The notes under the pieces are model-generated. The model did no database searches. It was not told the origin of the DNA and saw only the letters and a list, made by a program, of their open reading frames with translations. A program made the position numbers and the translations under genes. DNA of 64,000 nt. Source: Nonomuraea solani (GTDB taxonomy: Bacteria > Actinomycetota > Actinomycetes > Streptosporangiales > Streptosporangiaceae). The DNA is taken from positions 1 through 64,000 of the forward strand of contig NZ_FNVT01000017.1 of NCBI RefSeq assembly GCF_900108335.1, in the 5' to 3' direction. Positions 15,783 through 24,294 of the stretch are shown here, piece by piece (the stretch's first letter is position 1; each line of letters begins with the position of its first letter).

Positions 15783-16753
15783 TCGATTTCCGCTATCACC
15801 TCGTCTCCACTGTCGCCATCTTCCTGGCCCTGGCGGTGGGGATCGTGCTGGGCACCACGCTGCTCCAGGATCCGGCGCTCGATCTGGCCAAGAAGACCAG
15901 CGACGAGATCTACAACGCCAACATCGGCCTGCGCGCCGACCTCGACACCCTGCGCGGCAGGGAGGCGGGCAACGACGCGTTCATCGCCGGTCTCACGCCC
16001 GAGGTGGTGGCCGGCGACCTGACCGGCCAGCGGGTGCTGCTGATCGAGGCGCCCGGCTCCAGCGGCACCGTGCGCGAGAACGTGCAGCAGGTGCTCGACC
16101 AGGCCGGGGCGGAGGTCACCGGGCGCGTCACGCTGACGGAGAAGTTCCTCGACCCCAAGGGCAAGGGCGTGCTCGACGGGCTGGTCAACCAGCTCAAACC
16201 GGTCAACATGATATTCCCCGACACGGCCACGAGCTGGGACAGGGCCGCCACGCTGCTCGCCGCGGCCCTCGTCACCACCGACCAGGCCCAGGGCGGCACC
16301 CCCAACACCGCCACCGCCGACGTCATCAGCACGTTCGAGGCGGGCGGGCTGCTCAGCACCGAGGGCGAGGTGGACAAGCGGGCCACGCTCGCGGTCATGT
16401 TCGCGCCCGAGAAGGCGTACGACGGTGACGGCGCCGAGGTCCAGGCGGGCGCGCTCGTCTCGGTGGCGAACGCGTTCGACGTGGGCGGCAAGGGCACGGT
16501 GCTCGCCGGCGCGGCCGCCACCACCGTCCTGCCCGGCGACCCGATCGCGCTCCTGCGCGACGAGAGCGAGATCTCCAAGCGCGTCTCCACCGTCGACACG
16601 GCGGATATGCCGGTGGGCCGCGTCGCCATCGTCTACTCTCTGCGAGAACAGCTGAGCGGGCGCGCCGGCCAGTACGGCGTCGGCAAGGGAGCCTCGGCCC
16701 CCGTCCCCGTCCTGACGTCCGCCACGCCGACCCCCACCGAGTCAGGGAGCTGA
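15779..16753 (+). CDS. steB: SteB/MctB-family membrane-anchored protein
   Basis: This 324-residue product starts MIDFRYHLVSTVAIFLALAV, the conserved opening of the SteB/MctB (Rv1698) family. One N-terminal membrane helix (residues 8-28) is followed by a coiled-coil-like stretch (LDLAKKTSDEIYNANIG) and a large extracytoplasmic domain, then a Pro/Thr-rich tail. Mycobacterial Rv1698 has been linked to copper efflux and the corynebacterial homologue to septation with SteA. The coupling to steA here favours the division role, although function is not settled. GTG start overlaps the steA stop. Confidence 0.88.
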   Translation: MIDFRYHLVSTVAIFLALAVGIVLGTTLLQDPALDLAKKTSDEIYNANIGLRADLDTLRGREAGNDAFIAGLTPEVVAGDLTGQRVLLIEAPGSSGTVRENVQQVLDQAGAEVTGRVTLTEKFLDPKGKGVLDGLVNQLKPVNMIFPDTATSWDRAATLLAAALVTTDQAQGGTPNTATADVISTFEAGGLLSTEGEVDKRATLAVMFAPEKAYDGDGAEVQAGALVSVANAFDVGGKGTVLAGAAATTVLPGDPIALLRDESEISKRVSTVDTADMPVGRVAIVYSLREQLSGRAGQYGVGKGASAPVPVLTSATPTPTESGS

Positions 16754-16754
16754 C

Positions 16755-17612
16755 ATGCCTGCGAGCCGGGCCCTGTTCTACGCCCTCGCCGGAGCCGCGA
16801 TCGGGGCCGTGGCCGCCCGCGTCGCCTACACGGGCTTCACCCGCAACCGGCCGGCCGATCTGGGCGGGCGCTGGACCAGGAAGAACCACCGCGGCGAGCC
16901 CATCACCCTGCTCGAAGGGCCCGCGTTCGTGGCCGGCTCAGGCGCCGCGGCCGCGCTCACGCCCGGCCTGCCCGGCCGGGTGCGGGCGGCGGCACTGCTC
17001 GCCGGGGTCGGCAGCGGGGCGCTGGGCGCCTACGACGACCTCTACGGCACCACGTCCTCCAAGGGCTTCAAAGGCCACCTGACCGCGCTCGCGCGTGGCG
17101 AGGTCACCAGCGGCGCCGTCAAGATCCTGGGCATCGGCGCCACCGGGCTCGGCGCCGCCGCCCTCGTCTCGGCGGGCCCCGTGGACACCGCCGTCAACGG
17201 CGCCACCATCGCCGGCGCCGCGAACCTCGCCAACCTCTTCGACCTGCGTCCCGGCCGGGCCGTCAAGGTGGGGCTGCTCACCGGCGGGCCGCTGCTGGCC
17301 GCCTCCCTCTTCCGCGCCTCGCCCGCCGCGGCCGCGCTGGCCGCCGTCCCGCTGGGCGCCGCCGCCGCGCTGCTGCCCGACGACCTCGGCGAACGCGCCA
17401 TGCTCGGCGACGCGGGCGCCAACTCCCTGGGCGCCCTGCTCGGCCTCGCCGCCGTCACCAGCCTCGGCAAGCCCGGCCGGTACGCGCTGCTGGGCACCAT
17501 CGCGGCGCTGACCGCAGCCTCGGAGAAGGTCAGCTTCACCAAGGTCATCGCCGGGAACAGCGTGCTCAACCGCATCGACATGCTCGGCCGCCGCCCGGTC
17601 GACCCCGTGTGA
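16755..17612 (+). CDS. Divergent MraY/WecA-like phospho-glycosyltransferase membrane protein
   Basis: Three family landmarks are visible in 285 hydrophobic residues: an entry motif RWTRKNHRGEPITLLEGPA, the paired aspartates GALGAYDDLYG near residue 95, NLANLFDLRPGRAVK near 155 (canonical enzymes have NxxNxxDGxDGLA), and MLGDAGANSLGALLG near 215. Thus the catalytic Asp positions are kept while the DG-DG part and the basic His loop are altered. Canonical members transfer a sugar-phosphate to polyprenyl phosphate. It starts one base after the steB stop and is followed by murJ, so a cell-envelope role is likely. Activity and substrate are uncertain. Confidence 0.75.
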   Translation: MPASRALFYALAGAAIGAVAARVAYTGFTRNRPADLGGRWTRKNHRGEPITLLEGPAFVAGSGAAAALTPGLPGRVRAAALLAGVGSGALGAYDDLYGTTSSKGFKGHLTALARGEVTSGAVKILGIGATGLGAAALVSAGPVDTAVNGATIAGAANLANLFDLRPGRAVKVGLLTGGPLLAASLFRASPAAAALAAVPLGAAAALLPDDLGERAMLGDAGANSLGALLGLAAVTSLGKPGRYALLGTIAALTAASEKVSFTKVIAGNSVLNRIDMLGRRPVDPV

Positions 17613-17910
17613 CGCCCGCGACGCGCGCGCCGGTCCGGCCCGCTAGGACGCGCGCGACGGTCCGGCCCGCTAGGACGCGCGCGACGGTCCGGTCTGTCAG
17701 GACGCCCGCGACGCGATCGCTTGCGCGGCCCGCTACGACGCCCACGATGGCCCGTCCTGCCAGGACGCCAGTGACGCGATCGCTTGCGCGGCCCGCTATG
17801 ACGCCTGCGACGGCCCAGTCTGTCAAGACGTCGGCGACGCGATCGCCGGTTCGGCCGGCCAGGATGCCCGCGACGCGATTGTCGGTCCGGCCTGCCAGGA
17901 TGTCTGCGTA
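17613..17910. repeat. Tandem array with 27- and 36-bp spacing before murJ
   Basis: Units of the form (T/C)AGGACGC...GCGACGG begin at 17644, 17671, 17698, 17734, 17761 and 17797, so spacing is 27, 27, 36, 27, 36 bp, all multiples of 9. The element GACGCGATCGCTTGCGCGGC recurs within the longer units. It fills the 333-bp gap between the MraY-like gene and murJ, both on the plus strand. No gene is supported there. Confidence 0.75.
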
Positions 17911-17945
17911 GGCGTGATCGGCGGTACGGGTCGGCGGGAGGCCGG

Positions 17946-19538
17946 GTGGGCGTGGTGACGGCGCGGGGCGTCGCGGGCGGGGCGATGCTCATCGGGGCGA
18001 TCACCGTGCTGGCACGCGTCGCCGGATTCGCCAAGCAATACGCCTTCGCCCAGACCGTCGGCACCAACTGCCTTGCCACCGCCTACATGACGGCCAACCA
18101 GATCCCCAACATCGTGTTCGAGGTGGTCGTCGGAGGCGCGCTGGCCGGCATGGTGGTTCCCGTGCTCGCCGGGCGCGAGTCGCGGGAGCAGGTCGGCCGG
18201 ATCGGGTCGGCGCTGCTCACGTGGGTGGTCGTCGTGCTCGTGCCGGTGGGCGTGCTCACCGCGCTGCTGGCGGGGCCGATCATCGGACTGTTCTTCGGTG
18301 GCGGCGTCGCGGGGTGCACAGACGCGGTGACCGCCGTCGCGACCCGGATGCTGGTCGTCTTCGCCCCCCAGATCCCCCTGTACGGCCTGGCCGTCGTGCT
18401 CTACGGCGTGCTCCAGGCGCACAAGCGGTTCGCCGGGCCCGCGGTCGCGCCCCTGGTGTCCAGCATCGTGGTCATCGTGGCCTACCTGCTGTTCGTGCCG
18501 CTCAGCGGCGGGCAGAGCGAGCCCGTCGCGCGTCTGGAGCCCGCCGAGCTGGCCCTGTCGGTGGGGACGAGCCTCGGGGTGCTGTCGCTGGTGCTGGCGG
18601 TGATCGGGCCGGTCGCGCGGCTGGGACTGCGGTGGCGGCCGACCTTACGGTTCCCCGACGGGGTGGCCGGGCAGGTGCGCAGGCTCGCCCTGGCGGGCAT
18701 CGCCGCGCTGCTCGCCCAGCAGGCGGCCATGATCGTGGTGGTCCTGCTGTCGAACCAGGCGATCGGCACCGGGGCGCTCGCCGTCTACAACTACGCGTGG
18801 GCGATCTATCTGGTGCCGTACGCGGTGCTCGCCGTGCCCATCGCCACCAGCGCCTTTCCCCGGCTGTCGGCGCGGGCGGACGATCCGGTGGCGTTCTCGG
18901 CGCTCGCGGCGCGCACGACCCGGGCGGTGGTGCTGGTGTCCGGGCTTGCGGCCGGGGTGCTGGCGGCGGCGTCCGGGCCGGGAGCGGTGGTGTTCCTCGC
19001 CGGCAAGACCGTGGTGCCCCCGCCGCAACTGGCGGCGGCGATCGCCCTGTTCGCGCCGGGGCTGGTGGGATATGGACTCATCGCCCATCTGAGCCGGGTG
19101 CTGTACGCGGCCGGGCGCGGGCGGGCCGTGGCCACCTCGACCGTGGCGGCCTGGGCTGTCGTGATGGTCGCCCAGACGGTCTTCGTGCTGGTCCTGCCCG
19201 ACGCGTGGAAGATCGGGGGGATGGCGCTCGGGATGAGCGTCGGCATGACCGTCGGCGGGGCGCTCCTGCTGGGGGCCGTGATGCGGGCCCGGGGCCGCGC
19301 GGCCGTCGCCGGGCTGCTCAGGGCAGGGGGCGCGGCGGTGGCCGGTGGACTCGCCGGATACCTGGCCGGGGGCGGAGTGGCCGGTTGGCTGGGGGCGGGA
19401 AGCATGGGCTTCACGGTCCTGGCGACTGTGCTGGCCGCGGTGGTGGCGCTGGTGGTGGGGGCGTTGGTCGTGGCGGTGGTGGACCGGGAGGACGCGGGCG
19501 CGGTGACGGGCCTGCTCCGCCGGGACCGGTCCGGATGA
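17946..19538 (+). CDS. murJ: MurJ-family lipid II flippase
   Basis: The 530-residue polytopic protein has about 14 hydrophobic helices and the MurJ/MviN opening LIGAITVLARVAGFAKQYAFA, followed by ANQIPNIVFEVVVGGALAGM and PQIPLYGLAVVLYGVLQAHKRF (quoted in part), all diagnostic. It flips lipid II across the membrane for peptidoglycan synthesis. It lacks the long kinase-like C-terminus of mycobacterial MviN. GTG start follows GGGAGG. Leu234 is encoded by TTA (18645), a rare bldA-type codon in such genomes, which could delay expression to late growth. Repeat arrays flank the gene on both sides. Confidence 0.92.
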   Translation: MGVVTARGVAGGAMLIGAITVLARVAGFAKQYAFAQTVGTNCLATAYMTANQIPNIVFEVVVGGALAGMVVPVLAGRESREQVGRIGSALLTWVVVVLVPVGVLTALLAGPIIGLFFGGGVAGCTDAVTAVATRMLVVFAPQIPLYGLAVVLYGVLQAHKRFAGPAVAPLVSSIVVIVAYLLFVPLSGGQSEPVARLEPAELALSVGTSLGVLSLVLAVIGPVARLGLRWRPTLRFPDGVAGQVRRLALAGIAALLAQQAAMIVVVLLSNQAIGTGALAVYNYAWAIYLVPYAVLAVPIATSAFPRLSARADDPVAFSALAARTTRAVVLVSGLAAGVLAAASGPGAVVFLAGKTVVPPPQLAAAIALFAPGLVGYGLIAHLSRVLYAAGRGRAVATSTVAAWAVVMVAQTVFVLVLPDAWKIGGMALGMSVGMTVGGALLLGAVMRARGRAAVAGLLRAGGAAVAGGLAGYLAGGGVAGWLGAGSMGFTVLATVLAAVVALVVGALVVAVVDREDAGAVTGLLRRDRSG

Positions 19539-19544
19539 ACCGGG

Positions 19545-20135
19545 TGGGGTCGAACCCGGCTGGGTTGGCGGGTTCGGGCTGAGCGGGGCGGGGCTGGATC
19601 TGGCTGGACCAAGCGGACTTCGGTCGAACGGGGCCGGGCTGGACCTGGCCAGGTTGGGCGAGTTTGGGACGATCCGGGCGGGGTTGGACCTGGCGGGGTG
19701 GGGTGGGCTTGCGCGGAATGGGACGGGTTGGATGGCTTGGGCTGGGGTCGACCCGGCTGGGTTGCGCGGAGGTTCAGGTCTCAGTGGGCCGGGTTCGGCG
19801 GAGTTAGGTCTGGCCGGGCGAGACGGGCATGGGCTGGACCGGGGTGGGGCTCGACCTGGCTAGGTTGAGCGGGTTCGGGTCGAGCCGGACGGGCTGGACG
19901 GGCTTGAGTTCGATCGGTCTGGGATGGAGTGGTCTGGGTTGGGCCGGTCCGGGGATGGAGTGGTCTTGGTCGGGCTGGATGGGCTTGGGTCGAGCGGGCT
20001 TGAGTTTGATCGGTATGGGTTGGGCTGGTCTTGGTCGGGCTGGATGGGCTTGGGTCGAGCGGGCTTGAGTTCGATCGGTCTGGGATGGAGTGGTCTTGGT
20101 CGGGCCGGTTTTGGGTCGGGGCGGCGTGTGCGGGG
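19545..20135. repeat. G/T-rich tandem array, clear 65-bp unit, before the glycosyltransferase gene
   Basis: The 640-bp gap 19539-20178 is G/T-rich on the plus strand. Its best-preserved part repeats GGGTCGAGCGGGCTTGAGTT at 19987 and 20052 (65-bp period), with earlier degenerate copies of GATCGGTCTGGGATGGAGTGG near 19912. Numerous GGG triplets on the plus strand could form G-quadruplexes. The array stays open in several frames, which artificially extends the next gene upstream. Confidence 0.8.
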
Positions 20136-20178
20136 TTGTGGTGGGACGGTGGTGTGGGGCTTGAGGGAGGAGCGGGTC

Positions 20179-21261
20179 GTGCGGGTGGCTTTTGTGCTGG
20201 GGACCACGTCCGGTGGCACCGGGCGGTACGTGCTGATGCTGGTCCGCGGCCTGGTACGGCGTGGGCATCGGGTGGTGGTGGCCGGGCCGCGCAGCGTTGA
20301 GGAGCAGTTCGCGTACACCAGCGCCGGAGCCAGGTTCGTGGAGGTGGCCGTCTCCGATCGGCCGGACCCCGTCAACGACGTGCGTGCCGTGCTCGCCCTC
20401 AGACGTGTGACCCGGGGCGCCGATGTCGTGCACGCTCACGGGATGCGGGCCGGGGCGCTGGCCGCGATCGGGCGGCGCGGGCCGGTGGTGACCTTGCACA
20501 ACGCGCTGACCACAGGCGGTTTCGTCGGGCTGGTCTATGGGGTGCTGGAGCGGATCGTGGCCCGCCGGGCCGGGTGCGTGCTGCCCGTCTCGCCCGACCT
20601 CGGCGCGCGCATGACCACGCTCGGCGCCCGCGACGTGCGGGCCGCCCTGGTGCCGGCCCCCGCGCTGCCACCCGCCAAGCGGACGCCCGAGGACGTCAGG
20701 GCCGAGCTGGGGGCGGGGGAGCGGCCCGTCGTGCTGACGATCGCCAGGCTGGCCCAGCAGAAGGGGCTCGACACGCTGCTCGACGTCGCCGCGGGACCGT
20801 GGCCGGGCGACGACTCCGTGAAACCCCTGTTCGTGGTCGCGGGGGAAGGGCCGTTGCGTGGAGAGCTGCGGCGCCGGATCGATGCCGAAGGGCTCCCGGT
20901 CGTGCTGCTCGGGAACCGGGATGACGTGGCCGACCTGCTCGGCGCGGCCGTCGCCCTGCTGATGCCGAGCCGGTGGGAGGGGCAGCCGCTCACGCTCAGG
21001 GAGGCGCTCATGGCGGGGACGCCGGCCATCGCCTCCGCCGTGGGTGGGATTCCGGAAATATTGGGGGATGCGGGGATTTTGGTGCCGTATGGGGACGTCG
21101 GGGGGTTCCGTGACGCCGTACAGGAACTGCTGACGACGCCGGGAACTGCGGAAACGCTGGCTGCGGCGGCAGTGCGGCGCGGGCGGGAGATGCCCGATGG
21201 CGACGAGGCCGTGGAGAGTGTGCTGGCCGTCTACCGCGGACAAGATCCAGCGGATGATTAG
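20179..21261 (+). CDS. GT4-family (GT-B fold) glycosyltransferase
   Basis: The 360-residue protein starts MRVAFVLGTTSGGTGRYVLM (GTG at 20179, GAGGGAGG 8 nt upstream). It has the two-domain GT-B layout: VVHAHGMRAGALAA near residue 80, and a C-terminal half with VVLTIARLAQQKGLDTLL near 185, FVVAGEGPLRGEL, MPSRWEGQPLTLREALMAGTP near 258 (the EGxxLxxxEA nucleotide-sugar site) and VGGIPEIL. It probably transfers a hexose to a lipid or polysaccharide acceptor in the envelope, in line with murJ upstream. Acceptor unknown. Frame extensions upstream of the GTG are repeat DNA and were discarded. Confidence 0.9.
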   Translation: MRVAFVLGTTSGGTGRYVLMLVRGLVRRGHRVVVAGPRSVEEQFAYTSAGARFVEVAVSDRPDPVNDVRAVLALRRVTRGADVVHAHGMRAGALAAIGRRGPVVTLHNALTTGGFVGLVYGVLERIVARRAGCVLPVSPDLGARMTTLGARDVRAALVPAPALPPAKRTPEDVRAELGAGERPVVLTIARLAQQKGLDTLLDVAAGPWPGDDSVKPLFVVAGEGPLRGELRRRIDAEGLPVVLLGNRDDVADLLGAAVALLMPSRWEGQPLTLREALMAGTPAIASAVGGIPEILGDAGILVPYGDVGGFRDAVQELLTTPGTAETLAAAAVRRGREMPDGDEAVESVLAVYRGQDPADD

Positions 21262-21294
21262 GTGACGCTCAGGCGTTCTCATATACTGCGTGGG
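21259..21294 (+). promoter_or_regulatory. Promoter with TATACT -10 ahead of the Mn riboswitch
   Basis: TATACT (21282-21287) is a near-consensus -10, placing transcription start around 21294, just before the aptamer. The -35 region is poor (GGTGAC at 21261-21266 is 15 bp away). It overlaps the stop codon of the glycosyltransferase gene. Confidence 0.55.
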
Positions 21295-21295
21295 T

Positions 21296-21409
21296 TAGGG
21301 AGGGGAGTATCCCTTCGCGACAGCCTCGTCATCACGGTGCCGCCCCGCTCCACGGGGCCCCCGGGGCTGCCGGTCCGCAGATTTCGGCGGGCGGGAGAGA
21401 CCTCCGGCA
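21296..21409 (+). promoter_or_regulatory. yybP-ykoY (manganese) riboswitch aptamer
   Basis: The leader has the family's conserved 5' block GGGGAGTA (21302-21309) and 3' block GAGACCTCC (21397-21405). P1 forms from GGAGG (21299-21303) and CCTCC (21401-21405), with two internal hairpin arms in between, one GC-rich (CCCCGCTCCACGGGG core). Known members bind Mn2+ and sit upstream of TerC/Alx/MntP-type genes, exactly the downstream gene here. Recognition is by eye. Confidence 0.82.
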
Positions 21410-21435
21410 CTGAGCCATGTCTGCCGGAGGGTTTT
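21401..21435 (+). terminator. Riboswitch expression platform: terminator hairpin hiding the Shine-Dalgarno
   Basis: CCTCCGGCA (21401-21409) pairs perfectly with TGCCGGAGG (21422-21430) over a 12-nt loop and is followed by GTTTT. The 5' arm is the same CCTCC that closes aptamer P1, so the two folds exclude each other. The 3' arm contains the GGAGG ribosome site 7 nt before the GTG start. Ligand binding should therefore turn expression on. Confidence 0.8.
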
Positions 21436-21437
21436 GA

Positions 21438-22421
21438 GTGGACGTACCCATGTGGGCCTGGATCGCCGTTATCGGCGGTCTTCTTGTTGTGCTCGCCGTT
21501 GACCTGTGGATCGTCGACCGCGGTGAAGCCCGCGAGTTCTCCATGCGGCAGGCCGGATACTGGGTGACGTTCTACGTCGCCCTCGCCGTCGCCTTCGGCG
21601 CGTTGTTGTGGGCCGTTGGCGGTGGTGGCGCGGCGGGCGAGTTCTTCGCCGGTTACATCACCGAATACAGCCTCAGTGTCGACAACCTGTTCATCTTCTT
21701 CATCATCATGAGCCGGTTCGCCGTGCCGAAGGCGTATCAGCACAAGGTGCTGCTCGTCGGCATCCTGCTCGCGCTCGTCATGCGCGGCATCTTCATCGCG
21801 CTCGGCGCTGCGGCGCTCGAGCGGTTCAGCTGGCTGTTCTACGTGTTCGGCGCCTTCCTCGTCTACACCGCGATCAACCTCGTCCGCCAGCACCTCAAGG
21901 GCGACGAGGAGGAGTTCAACGAGAACGCCGTGCTGCGGTGGGTCCGCAGGGCCTTCCCCACCACCGAGGGCTACGTCGGCTCCAAGGTCACGGTCAAGAT
22001 CGACGGCAGGCGCATGGTCACGCCGATGCTGATCGTGATGGTCGCCATCGGAAGCACCGACCTGCTGTTCGCGCTCGACTCGATTCCCGCGATCTTCGGG
22101 CTCACCAAAGACCCCTTCATCGTCTTCACCGCCAACGCGTTCGCCCTGATGGGGCTGCGTCAGCTCTACTTCCTACTCGGCGGGCTGCTCCAGCGGCTCG
22201 TGTACATCAGTTACGGTTTGGCGTTCATCCTGGGGTTCATCGGGGTTAAGCTGGTATTGGAGGCGTTGCACTCCAGCCATGTCTCCTGGGCGCCTCAAAT
22301 TCCCATCTGGGTGTCGCTCTCGGTCATTGGCGCCACCATGGTCATCACCACCGTGGCCAGCCTGATCAAAGCCCGCATCGACGCGCGCAAGGGCGAGGAA
22401 ACGCACCCGGAGCAGGTCTAG
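21438..22421 (+). CDS. TerC-family membrane protein, probable Mn2+ exporter
   Basis: In 327 residues there are about nine hydrophobic helices with the TerC signatures EYSLSVDNLFIFFIIMSRF near residue 76 and GSTDLLFALDSIPAIFGLT near 205; the acidic residues in these two helices are the presumed metal path. TerC/Alx proteins export manganese or load it onto secreted proteins. The Mn riboswitch directly upstream supports this. The GTG at 21438 is used because GGAGG lies 7 nt before it; ATG at 21450 would be too distant. It is followed by its own intergenic region before psd. Confidence 0.93.
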   Translation: MDVPMWAWIAVIGGLLVVLAVDLWIVDRGEAREFSMRQAGYWVTFYVALAVAFGALLWAVGGGGAAGEFFAGYITEYSLSVDNLFIFFIIMSRFAVPKAYQHKVLLVGILLALVMRGIFIALGAAALERFSWLFYVFGAFLVYTAINLVRQHLKGDEEEFNENAVLRWVRRAFPTTEGYVGSKVTVKIDGRRMVTPMLIVMVAIGSTDLLFALDSIPAIFGLTKDPFIVFTANAFALMGLRQLYFLLGGLLQRLVYISYGLAFILGFIGVKLVLEALHSSHVSWAPQIPIWVSLSVIGATMVITTVASLIKARIDARKGEETHPEQV

Positions 22422-22529
22422 CGAAAAGGGCTTCGAGGCGCTTTGCTTGTGTAGTTGCGCCGTGTAATAGTTGCTGGTTCTGTAACATCACGGCAAAGCG
22501 CCCAGTCCTATCACCACCAAAGGTTGTAC

Positions 22530-23171
22530 GTGTCAGACGATTCTGCCAAGCCGAGCCGGATCAGGCTCGCACGCGGGGTCTCCCCGTGGCTCCTCCCGAC
22601 GGCGGCCGCGGCGGCCGCTACCGCGCTGCTGACGCGCCGAGACCGGCGATGGGCTCTGGCGGCGGCGCCGCTGAGCGCACTCACCGGCGGGATGCTCTGG
22701 TTCTTCCGCGACCCGGACCGCATTCCGGGGGAGGGACGCATCCTGTCACCCGCCGACGGCGTGGTGCAGAGCATCGACCCGTGGCCGGACGGCCGTACCA
22801 GGGTGGCGATCTTCATGAGCCCGCTGAACGTGCACGTCAACCGTGCCCCCCTTGCGGGAAATGTCTCCTCCGTGCAGCATGTGGCGGGTGGGTTCCTGCC
22901 GGCGTTCAACAAGGACAGCGACCAGAACGAGCGCGTGGTGTGGCATTTCGAGACCACGCTGGGCGACATCGAGATGGTGCAGATCGCGGGCGCGGTGGCG
23001 CGCAGGATCGTGCCGTACCTGAGCGCCGGTGCGAAGGTCGAGCAGGCTGAGCGGATCGGTCTGATCCGGTTCGGCTCGCGGGTCGACATCTACCTGCCCG
23101 AAGGCATATCTCCCGCGGTGTCTGTGGGGGAGAAGACGGTTGCGGGGGTGACCAGAATTGACCGCGGCTGA
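22530..23171 (+). CDS. psd: Phosphatidylserine decarboxylase proenzyme
   Basis: The enzyme converts phosphatidylserine to phosphatidylethanolamine. This 213-residue short-form protein has a hydrophobic N-terminus (residues 15-60), WFFRDPDRIPG, LSPADGVVQ near 75, FMSPLNVHVNRAP near 98 and the maturation site RFGSRVDIYLP near 180, where cleavage between Gly and Ser creates the pyruvoyl group. GTG start at 22530 follows AAAGG. Its 3' end overlaps the TTG start of pssA by 14 bases, a typical psd-pssA pair producing and then decarboxylating PS in the membrane. Confidence 0.92.
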   Translation: MSDDSAKPSRIRLARGVSPWLLPTAAAAAATALLTRRDRRWALAAAPLSALTGGMLWFFRDPDRIPGEGRILSPADGVVQSIDPWPDGRTRVAIFMSPLNVHVNRAPLAGNVSSVQHVAGGFLPAFNKDSDQNERVVWHFETTLGDIEMVQIAGAVARRIVPYLSAGAKVEQAERIGLIRFGSRVDIYLPEGISPAVSVGEKTVAGVTRIDRG

Positions 23172-23982
23172 CGCCGGTAGCTGGCAGGCGAACGAGGACG
23201 AGCAACGTGGTCCGGTCGGCAAGGCGTTCCGCCTGTCGGCCGCCGACTCCCTGTCGCTGGGCAACGCCGTCTGCGGCTTCCTGGCGGTGTGCGTGCTCGC
23301 CTACTCCGCCATTCAGCAGCTCCAGGTGGGCGGTGGCCGGTTCACACCGGCGCCCAGCTACTTCGCCACCGCCATCGTGCTGCTGCTCATCGGCGCGACG
23401 TGCGACCTGTTCGACGGCCTCGTCGCGCGGCGCTTCCGGGCCTCCGCGATGGGCGCCGAGCTCGACAACCTGGCCGACGTCATCAGCTTCGGGTTCGCGC
23501 CCGCGTTCATGGTCGTGATCTGGGGCGGGTTCACCGACCAGGTGCCGTTCACCGCCGTGCTGGCCGCGGCCACGGCGATCCTGGTCGCCGGGGTCGTGCG
23601 ACTGGCCAGGTTCGCCTGCGTCAAGACCAAGAGCGGCGACTTCATGGGCCTGCCCATCCCGATGGGCGCCATGACCGTGATCTCCATCGTGCTGCTCTTC
23701 CAGCCGAACTTCTGGACCCTGCTCGGCGTGCTCGCCGTGGCCTGGCTGATGGTCAGCCGCATCGAGTACCCCAAGCCGAAGGGCCAGCTTCTCGCGGTCG
23801 TTCTCGGGTGGATCATGGTGAACGTGGCGTTCCTCGCCGTCTGGGTCGCCTGGCCGCAGGGCGGCGACCTGCCGATCAAGATCGGGGCGAGTATGCAGAT
23901 CGCCCTGGTGGCGGCGATTCCGCTGCGGATGCTGTTCTACAAGCGCGAGCAGCGCAAGGGTGCGGAGCGCATTCACAACTAG
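23158..23982 (+). CDS. pssA: CDP-diacylglycerol-serine O-phosphatidyltransferase
   Basis: The 274-residue membrane enzyme carries the CDP-alcohol phosphotransferase motif in CDLFDGLVARRF followed by SAMGAELDNLADVISFG (residues about 82-112): D-x2-D-G-x2-A-R, then G-x3-D-x3-D. About six to seven hydrophobic helices follow. It makes phosphatidylserine from CDP-DAG and serine, feeding Psd encoded immediately upstream. The TTG start lies inside psd, with GGGGGTGA upstream; no better in-frame start precedes the first helix. The C-terminus is basic (FYKREQRKGAERIHN). Confidence 0.92.
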   Translation: MTAADAGSWQANEDEQRGPVGKAFRLSAADSLSLGNAVCGFLAVCVLAYSAIQQLQVGGGRFTPAPSYFATAIVLLLIGATCDLFDGLVARRFRASAMGAELDNLADVISFGFAPAFMVVIWGGFTDQVPFTAVLAAATAILVAGVVRLARFACVKTKSGDFMGLPIPMGAMTVISIVLLFQPNFWTLLGVLAVAWLMVSRIEYPKPKGQLLAVVLGWIMVNVAFLAVWVAWPQGGDLPIKIGASMQIALVAAIPLRMLFYKREQRKGAERIHN

Positions 23983-24018
23983 CGGGATTTTTCGTCTTAC
24001 TTCGGCTTTGATGGAACC

Positions 24019-24294
24019 ATGGCCGCCACGCCGCGCGAGCATACGCGCACGTACTATCTCGGCAAGCTGGCCACGGAGCTGGAACAGCGCGGGCTGACGG
24101 CCACATTGCGGCCCTATCCGCCCGCGCTGCGCATCAGCGATCCCGACACGATCATGCTGGCCGAGACCGTCGACTGCGTGCCGCTCTCCGAGGGGTGGTT
24201 CTACCGATGGTCGTGGGGCGAGCTCGTCGGGCTGGCCGACGATCCCACCCTGGCGGCCGAGCGCATCGTGCACGTGCTGGCCGCCCGCGGGTGA
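24019..24294 (+). CDS. Small conserved hypothetical protein
   Basis: This 91-residue soluble protein (TYYLGKLATELEQRGLTATL, then LRISDPDTIMLAETVDCVP and FYRWSWGELVG) has a regular alpha/beta pattern and codon use like its neighbours. It starts ATG 36 bp after pssA, with GGA upstream. I recognise no domain or function. Similar short proteins with a YLG..L..EL..RG opening and a WSWG motif are familiar from actinomycetes, which supports a real gene. Its 3' end runs into a 12-bp tandem array shared with the convergent MBL gene. Confidence 0.7.
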   Translation: MAATPREHTRTYYLGKLATELEQRGLTATLRPYPPALRISDPDTIMLAETVDCVPLSEGWFYRWSWGELVGLADDPTLAAERIVHVLAARG

